DNA of 64,000 bases, taken from positions 1 to 64,000 of the forward strand of contig CAJNOJ010000409.1 of NCBI GenBank assembly GCA_905250025.1, read 5' to 3'. This document shows, in pieces, positions 57,557-64,000 of the stretch (positions are counted from its first letter, which is position 1; each line of letters starts with the position of its first letter). The notes under the pieces are model-generated. The model made no database searches and was not told where the DNA came from. It saw only the letters and a program-made list of their open reading frames with translations. Position numbers and translations under genes: made by a program. Origin of the DNA: Adineta ricciae (lineage: Eukaryota > Rotifera > Eurotatoria > Adinetida > Adinetidae).

Positions 57557-57758
57557 CTTTATTTCTTGCAACAGAATAACAAATCTTACGCCTTTTATCT
57601 AAAGACTTTCATCATTTCTTATCAATTTCTCCAATCTACTTCCGATGAGTCAGTTTTATGCGATAAAATAATCTCATTTGACTTGTTTTTGACAAAGAAA
57701 AACTTCGAAATATTTATTTAAGAGAAGAGAATATTCGATAGAAATTGACACGTGTAAA

Positions 57759-58333
57759 TTAATCAACACATTTGAAATAACGATGAGCTTTAGCCGAACC
57801 ACATGTTAAATCCTTTATAAAGAAGAATAGTTAAGAAAAAAAGAAATGAAAGACGACATACAACTTGTTGTTGACCTTCATTATTGATATAACGAACAGC
57901 GAAAATTTCTTTTCCCTCTTTTCCTTTCATCGTATGTTCCATTTTATTGCCATTAATTCGAACAATTGCCTAAAAATATCCAAATTTAAAAAACAAAACC
58001 CCGAGGAAATCGAAATCGAACTTTAACTTCTCGTCCATCCATTGTTGTGTCATCAAATTCAACATTGGGTTGAAATTCAACAGTTTTTGTTGTTAATGTG
58101 CTTTCAGATCGAATTGTCCATTTTCCTCCATTTTCATTGATAATAAGACGAGGTTTCATACTCTTTACTGCCATACGTTTTGCCATTCCAATGTCAAGTT
58201 CTTTTAAAAATTCATCCATATTTTCATCTTTGATCTAAGAATGAAGAAAATTCATTTTGAAACAGATGAACAAGAAGAATTTTACGTGATCCCATGTTCC
58301 TTTCAATGCTTCGACACCTTTGCTTGTTGACAT
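57759..58333 (-). CDS. Fatty-acid-binding protein (iLBP/FABP family), four exons
   Basis: Exons 58286-58333, 58022-58234, 57862-57969 and 57759-57812 join in phase 0 to give 140 residues, near the family norm of 132. Introns are about 50 bp; the second donor is a weak GTTCGA. The protein starts MSTSKGVEALKGTWDH, reaches NMDEFLKELDIGMAKRMAV (the helix-turn-helix lid), then FQPNVEFDDTTMDGREVK (the F-x-x-G/D-x-EF-DE-T-D-R signature of FABPs). It ends GSAKAHRYFKCVD, where R-x-F/Y stands in the ligand-carboxylate motif position. It forms a ten-strand barrel that carries fatty acids or retinoids in the cytosol. Four exons match the usual animal FABP gene layout. Confidence 0.88.
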
Positions 58334-58664
58334 TTTGTTCACGAGAAAAATCTTTTTGAAGAAAACGACGAGAAAATGAACATTTATATAGAGGTTGATC
58401 GTCAAAGAAAAGTGCGAAGAAAGTACGTTCTGTAACGATGATCTTTGACAGGAAAAGAAAGAAAAAGTACGTTTGATGACATAGATGAAAGAACAAAAGT
58501 TATAAATAAATTTTCTCTTCTCATGATTATCATCAGATCACGTTCAATTCTTCTAGAAAAAGAAAAGAACTGACAGTGGATTTCTTTATTTTATTAATAG
58601 ATAATACAAATACTGATGAAAAAGAGGCAAATAAAGAAATTCTTAAGTGAAAATCATTTTTTTT

Positions 58665-60803
58665 TTATTCACAATTCAAATCGAATCTTTGAATTCGATG
58701 ATTTCCGTAATCAGCAACATAAAGATTTCCTTGAACATCGAACGATATATCCGTAGGTGAATGTAATTGATTTAAACATTCTGTTTGTCCATAATTTATT
58801 CCAACGATGATTTCACCATTCTTATCTCCTTCACGCCAACGCATAATTCGATCATTTCCACAATCTGCAATATAAATTTGATTCAAATCATCGACAAAGA
58901 TTCCTTGAGGAGAATTCAATTGATTAAGACGATTTCCTTGACCATTTCCACCTGCAACAATAATTCCTTCCTGTGCGTCTTTTCTCCATTTCATCACTCG
59001 ATGATTTTCACAATCTGAAATAAAGATTACTTGTTCATAATCAGCAAAACAAATGTACGTTGGTTCATTGAGTTGATTAAGTTGATTTCCTCTTCTATTT
59101 CCACCAGCAACCAATTTTCCTTCATTTTTTTTCTCCAATTTTCCATTTTCTTACTTCATGTTTCTCCACATCAGAAACATAGAGAAATCCTTCTGAATCA
59201 ATTAAAAGACTCGAACATCCAACATTATCAATGAGAATTTCTTGTTGATTTTGATTTTTCCATTGAATTATTCTTCTATTTCCCATATCAGCAATGATCA
59301 ACGAATGATTTTGTTTGTCAACAATCATATCTTTTGGATGATTCAATTGATCAATTCTTTTCCCTTGTTCATTTCCACCTGTAATTATGAAATATCAATT
59401 TAACACACAAGTAGAAAATGAAAATATTCTCATTGATTTTGAATTTTTTTCTCTCCTTTTGATTCGTCAGAAATACACATAGATATCAAATAATTTTTCA
59501 TGTTTTATCGTCTGAGTCTCCTTTTAGTTGAGAATTAGTACATAATTAATAAATGTGGAAACGTCGGACTTCATTCAAAACTTATTGTGTAAACTGACGG
59601 AGGGATTCTATTATAGTACTCACTTTTTGAGTACACGACAAACGGTATTCATGTTTTATTTACACATTTACTCGAACTTGTGATGTCATTCGTACCTGCA
59701 AGAATTTGTCCTTGTTGATCGTTTTTGTTCCATTTCATAATTCGATGATTAGAAAAATCCACAACGAAAATATTTTGTTTCTTGTCAAGGAAAATTCCAT
59801 GAGGATTTGAAAGTTGATTTAATTGCTTTCCATCTCCATTTCCTCCTGCTACAGTTTGTGCGTTTTGTTTCCATTTTTTCAAATCAGTTTCTTCAAAAAG
59901 AAAAAGAAATTTTCTTCGACAAAATGTCATTTTAACGTTCGATTTTGAGAATGTTTTTCTCGAAAAGATATTACCTCTTTTTCCTTGAAATAAACAAATA
60001 TGATCGAGTCTTAGAGCCGAAGTCACATATGGAATTTGTTGTCCATTTGATTCAGTTGTCACATCATTTCCAACACGGCGTAGAAGTATTTCAATATCTT
60101 CATTTGGTGTTCGCAGATGTCTTAAAAGATGTTTTGTATATAAACCATTTTCTTCTTCATTATTTCCATCATCTGCTGTTGTTCCAGGTGCACAAGCAAA
60201 TGCAATTAACGTCCCCGCCTTCTGCGAATCCATTGCTTTTAGTCCATGTGAACGTTCTAATAAAGTACCTCGTGTTGATTTTGTTAAATTTTCATTTCTT
60301 AGATGGTAAGTTCGACAACAATCCAAGAAAAATAATGTTACAAATGGTTCTCGATTTTCAATTTTATTGAGAAAACTTTGTGCATGAATTGCATATTTTG
60401 CTAAATCAGAACCGCATAAATCACCTTGATCTTCATTAAAATTATCACTTGGAATTAAATAATTTTGATTCTAAAAAAATATCATTTTTCGAAAGATCTC
60501 TTTTCATAATTTTACCTCCCATTGAAGTCCATGACCAGAAAAATAAAACAAAACCATATCTCCTTTCTTAATCGAATATTGAAAATCAAGTAAAATGTGT
60601 TCCATTTCTTGACATTTCAAGTCTAATTGTGCTTTTCCACCATGAATTTCAAATCCAAGTGTTTTTAATAAAGAAGACATTTGTTTCGCATCATTTTTCG
60701 TATTTTTCAGAGATTGTCCTCTGGCATAATCACCAATTCCAATAATCAGTGAGATTTTTCGTTGAGAATCTGTCGAAGAAATATTGTTTGTTGAATTGAT
60801 CAT
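58665..60803 (-). CDS. Caspase-like peptidase fused to NHL repeats
   Basis: Three exons: 60516-60803, 59696-60470 and 58665-59378. ATG is at 60803. The N-terminal C14 peptidase p20-like domain has SLIIGIGDYARG, catalytic His about 91 in YFSGHG, and catalytic Cys 147/148 in FFLDCCRTYH, then the GTLIAFACAPGT strand and the SALRLDHICLFQG end. NHL repeats follow from QTVAGGNGDGKQLNQLS to the C-terminus NHRIQRFDLN. A run of eight A (plus-strand T run 59125-59132) shifts the frame; seven A would restore one frame, so it is either a sequencing slip or a real break. The long second intron (59379-59695) holds the palindromic 20-mer also seen at 1045. Caspase-NHL fusions could couple ligand sensing by the propeller to proteolysis; substrates unknown. 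Confidence 0.8.
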
Positions 60804-61091
60804 TTGATCTAAAGCAAAATAAAAACACGATTTTATATTTGAATTTTATCACTTTTTCTGTTTTGGACACAAAAGAAAAGATAGTTTAGAAAACATAACA
60901 TGTTGTCGCTCATTCTACATGAGTGAAATTCTTTTCTTCACGCCGTGTTTCATAGAGCATAAAAAAATCTTCAATGGAAAGAAGAAAAAAAAAGTGAAGA
61001 GTTGTATACGACAGAAATAACTATAGAAACACATAGACCATTCTGAGGATGAGGTTGTATTTCACTCAGATCACCCACCGACTACTTGTAA
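60804..61091. other. Non-coding stretch
   Basis: Upstream region of the caspase-NHL gene, A-rich, with no gene seen. Confidence 0.5.
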
Positions 61092-61318
61092 CCCAATTAG
61101 ACAAAAATTTGGAAAAACGCGTTTAAACACACAAAAGAGAACCGCGATTGTGAACTATTAACGTTCAGTTAAAACACGTTCGAACACGCGTTTACTGGGT
61201 TTTTTTCCAACGTAGAAGTGGTCTTTTAATATAGAATTCTAAAACAAGACGTTTTCACGCTAGAGAAAGGAAAATTCTGATGTTTAAACGCGTTTTTCCA
61301 AATTTTTGTCTGACTGGG
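61092..61318. mobile_element. MITE with 37-bp terminal inverted repeats
   Basis: The left end CCCAATTAGACAAAAATTTG continues GAAAAACGCGTTTAAAC. The right end is its reverse complement with two mismatches (CCCAGTCAGACAAAAATTTG...). Total 227 bp, no coding capacity, no certain target duplication. Similar ACGCGT-rich ends appear near 48501. Confidence 0.8.
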
Positions 61319-61805
61319 AAGTCTCTATTATAGAAACTGCTACTAAAATTTCTACAATAATTTAAAATTTAGTGAATGATAATGGTGAAAATGAATGGAG
61401 ATTACGAGAACGAATGTGAGTTGACGAATCTGGTTGGTCCACATGATAACACCTGAAAAATGAATTTGATTGGACAACTGACTTCTTATGTCTTTCATCT
61501 TTTCGGATAAGCAATTCTACTTCTTTTTTTTTTCTTTACAATCTTGACAAAGATTCGCTACACTGCGAAATACTCCTGGTGCCGATCATATTGATTATAG
61601 TTCTACTTGCAGTAGTGTTGGAAAATGAAGTGACTGCGATTTTCAAAGTGATACTGGTAAAGAGAGTCTTTATTAGTGTACAAAACAATTTTAAAAATTC
61701 ACTCAAATATAATTAGTAATTTCAAAAAAGTGTTATGTCTAACATTATTTTCGAAATAAAATAGACAAAGCAACCTGCAACGTGTTCAACAAACTAAAGA
61801 GTTCG
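61319..61805. other. Non-coding stretch
   Basis: No gene or repeat seen. Probably the 3' flank of the GFA-type gene. Confidence 0.5.
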
Positions 61806-62321
61806 TTACTCCAATTGTCTCTCTGTTGAGCTGTTCTTTGATATACATTGCCATTGCACTTCATCTGTCTCATTATCTGGATGCTGATAATTAATTACGG
61901 TCTCTTTTATTACTTGATCAGTTGTTTCTTCTTCGACATTATGTAATAGAGTCCACTCTCCAAGACAACTTTCCACTCCCATCTGTCTCTGTGGTTTACC
62001 AAATTGTTGTGGTTGATCAAAACTACCTAGACATATATAAATCATCGATTCCTGTTTGGGTTGAGCTGCTAGAGGAGTACCACATCGAGCACAGAAAAGA
62101 CGAACGGCAATCGATGAACTTTCAAATGAAGCAACAGAGCCTCGTGTCCATTGAAAGTCTGTTAAGTTAAAACCGACAAAAACGCCAAACGGTGAGCCGA
62201 GCGCTTTCTGACACATACGACAGTGACAGATACAAACAGAACGGGAAGGATCTGTAAATACAGAGTAACGAATTGAACCACATTGGCAACCGCCGGCATG
62301 AAGTGGTGTACGAGTAGCCAT
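61806..62321 (-). CDS. GFA/CENP-V-type zinc-binding protein
   Basis: 171 residues from ATG 62321, intronless; the longer frame opens on TTG. The fold's Cys ligands are all present: GGCQCGSIRY (C12, C14), CICHCRMCQK (C32, C34, C37) and FCARCGTPL (C77, C80). FGVFVGF and IYICLGSFD match the beta-core of glutathione-dependent formaldehyde-activating (GFA) enzymes. The family binds structural and catalytic zinc, and some members add glutathione to formaldehyde or similar substrates. The exact reaction is uncertain. The family is abundant in bacteria and fungi, so transfer is possible but animals also have members. Confidence 0.85.
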   Translation of the reverse strand: MATRTPLHAGGCQCGSIRYSVFTDPSRSVCICHCRMCQKALGSPFGVFVGFNLTDFQWTRGSVASFESSSIAVRLFCARCGTPLAAQPKQESMIYICLGSFDQPQQFGKPQRQMGVESCLGEWTLLHNVEEETTDQVIKETVINYQHPDNETDEVQWQCISKNSSTERQLE

Positions 62322-63555
62322 TTTGGGATTATAAACGAGGTTAGGCAAGAGAAAAAAAACAAAAGTTTACTCCGTTTCAACACATAGTGCAATAACTCAC
62401 TTTCGTTTCTTTTATGTAAATACAAACGATGAAAGCAAAAAACAGAGTGGAAAGAATGATGCAAAGAGATAAGAACGCGAAAAAAAAATATGCAAAAATA
62501 ATCGTATATAACCACTTTGAAAATGCAGAAAAAAAAGTATAGAAATGTAAAGGTTTCTGCTCCATCAGTTAAAAATAATCCACAGAGACAAGTAAATGCA
62601 AAAATGACTTATTGCTGAAGAAAAGAATATGATAAATCATGTCGTGAAGTGTAAGATGGTCGCTTTGATTATCACTGATCTTAACAGAACTTTAGCATTG
62701 TGGTGTATCCTTCTTGCTACAATTGATCAGTAAGAAGTGTTTACCAAAGTTATGTTATAAGAAAGTTTCCTGTTTTGACACCTGATCAATGTGCAATGAT
62801 GTTATTCATATTGCTTTCCGTTATCCTTATCTTGTTCGCTATTTGTTTCATCTTTAATATCATGTGCTAATATTTTCATTAATTCACCTTTTCATATTCC
62901 TAAGTGGTTCGTGCTCGGTTGTCATACGATTTGGGAGTAATACTCGTGTTACTTCTCGAGCTATTCTGTTCGTTACCATAACAAGCACTCTGTTATATAT
63001 GCGAACTCTTGGAATTTGGAGTTTATAAAACTAAGAGTCATGGCGTTAGACATTCAACCGTGAACTACACATTTATTAACAGTTGAACACAATCAGTTGG
63101 AAAAGCGAAAAGCATTGGATCAATAAACTATAATTCGAATGATGATCTTTCAATGTGTTTATTTCGGTATTTTATCAACACCTATTTTATTTATCCATAT
63201 TTGATCTACACTAATTATTAAACATATTGGTAATTCCAAATCAGATTACTATAAATCAATTAACAAATCAATAGTAAATTACTCACACACTCAAACTTTC
63301 GAATAGTTTTGTTAATCTCTGAATAGAAAGTGAAACTTTCAACTTCTAAAATATTATGTTTTTATTGACAAATATTTGAATAATTTTTCCCTATTGTACT
63401 CTCGCATAAATAATCTAGAAAAAGCATTTATTGTTCTTTTGTAAAGGTATACAACATCGACCACGTGAAATTATATTATCAACTAACAAACAGTCGACAT
63501 TTTTCTTTCTTGTCTGACATAACAGACGGTGTTTTTCTCTTGACCGAATTGAAGA
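62322..63555. other. Divergent intergenic region
   Basis: It lies between the GFA-type gene (minus) and the edge gene (plus). Only short frames in poly-T and poly-A stretches. No gene supported. Confidence 0.5.
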
Positions 63556-64000
63556 ATGGCAAATGATTCCACATTAAATAATGAAGAATTTCAATTGAAA
63601 AATTTGAATTCAACTTCTTTTGAATTCATTTCCGGTGAAGAAGCGATGGAAAAATTGAAAAACATGGATGATTTTCTTTCAAATTTCAGTCAATTTGATC
63701 TTAAATCTCGAACAAATTTATCTTCACCAACGTTAGAAGATTATTTTCAAGACATTTCTCAACATATTTTACTTTGGGACGATCAATCCATCACATCTGT
63801 TCGATCATCAATTAAATATTTGAATACAACATGTTTCAATCAACTAAAATATTTAATTTTTCCATCGAAAATCTTTTTGATATTAACAGATGGAAAAATT
63901 GAAAATAATGCGGCATATTGTCGTAATGGAAATGTTGTTGTATTTCCAAAAGAATTACTTTATTCAAAAGATATATTTATTCATGAATTATTTCATATTT
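63556..64000 (+). CDS. Putative zinc-metallopeptidase-like protein, 5' part
   Basis: An open frame from ATG 63556 runs off the window after 148 codons. It begins MANDSTLNNEEFQLKN, is rich in Ser, Asn and Lys, and has no signal peptide. The last residues read KDIFIHELFHI, an HExxH zinc-binding motif preceded by hydrophobic residues. NGNVVVFPKELL just before fits an edge strand next to such a helix. One motif is weak evidence; the third zinc ligand and family lie beyond the window. Confidence 0.55.
   Translation, partial: MANDSTLNNEEFQLKNLNSTSFEFISGEEAMEKLKNMDDFLSNFSQFDLKSRTNLSSPTLEDYFQDISQHILLWDDQSITSVRSSIKYLNTTCFNQLKYLIFPSKIFLILTDGKIENNAAYCRNGNVVVFPKELLYSKDIFIHELFHI

Overview
The window reads as animal nuclear DNA from a bdelloid rotifer (Rotaria/Adineta-like). 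The evidence is AT-rich sequence, short 50-110 bp GT-AG introns, and gene families of a kind seen in bdelloids: NHL beta-propeller proteins with recurring GGNG/NQL motifs, R-S-E ADP-ribosyltransferases, caspase-NHL fusions, divergent 7TM receptors, decayed piggyBac copies, and genes of bacterial or fungal type. The species is an inference. No rRNA, CRISPR array or bacterial operon is present.

Layout. 0-9 kb: an OTU-like fragment, an NHL-repeat gene, two tandem tRNA-like genes, an intron-containing ADP-ribosyltransferase (ART), and a related gene fragment cut off by a palindromic MITE. 10.8-15.2 kb: a 7TM receptor, a dead piggyBac and a second 7TM gene; the first part of this block recurs at 29.2-33.3 kb. 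17-23.6 kb: a hydantoin/Asp-Glu racemase-like gene, a 798-residue orphan protein, a third 7TM gene, a NADAR-domain gene and the 3' end of a hevein-type chitin-binding gene. 23.6-29 kb: mostly non-coding, with a MITE, weak small-gene candidates and a broken membrane-anchored NHL gene. 34.8-51.2 kb: a minus-strand array of secreted proteins built from about 77-residue repeats that resemble bacterial beta-lactamase-inhibitor protein (BLIP)/BamE-like modules. It holds two intact genes (7 and 6 repeats), four truncated copies and three single-repeat pseudogenes. 50-55.7 kb: several broken copies of a J-domain/ankyrin/PARP-like fusion gene. 55.7-60.8 kb: a FEM1-like ankyrin gene, a four-exon fatty-acid-binding protein and a caspase-NHL gene. 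61-64 kb: a MITE, a GFA/CENP-V-type zinc enzyme and the 5' end of a gene with an HExxH motif.

Themes. Several genes touch ADP-ribose chemistry: the ART, the ART-like fragment, NADAR and the PARP-like fusion. Recent duplication and decay shape most of the second half. Six single-base Ns plus a 20-N gap sit where homology changes abruptly. They look like scaffold or haplotype joins, so the truncated copies next to them may be assembly products rather than real gene structures.
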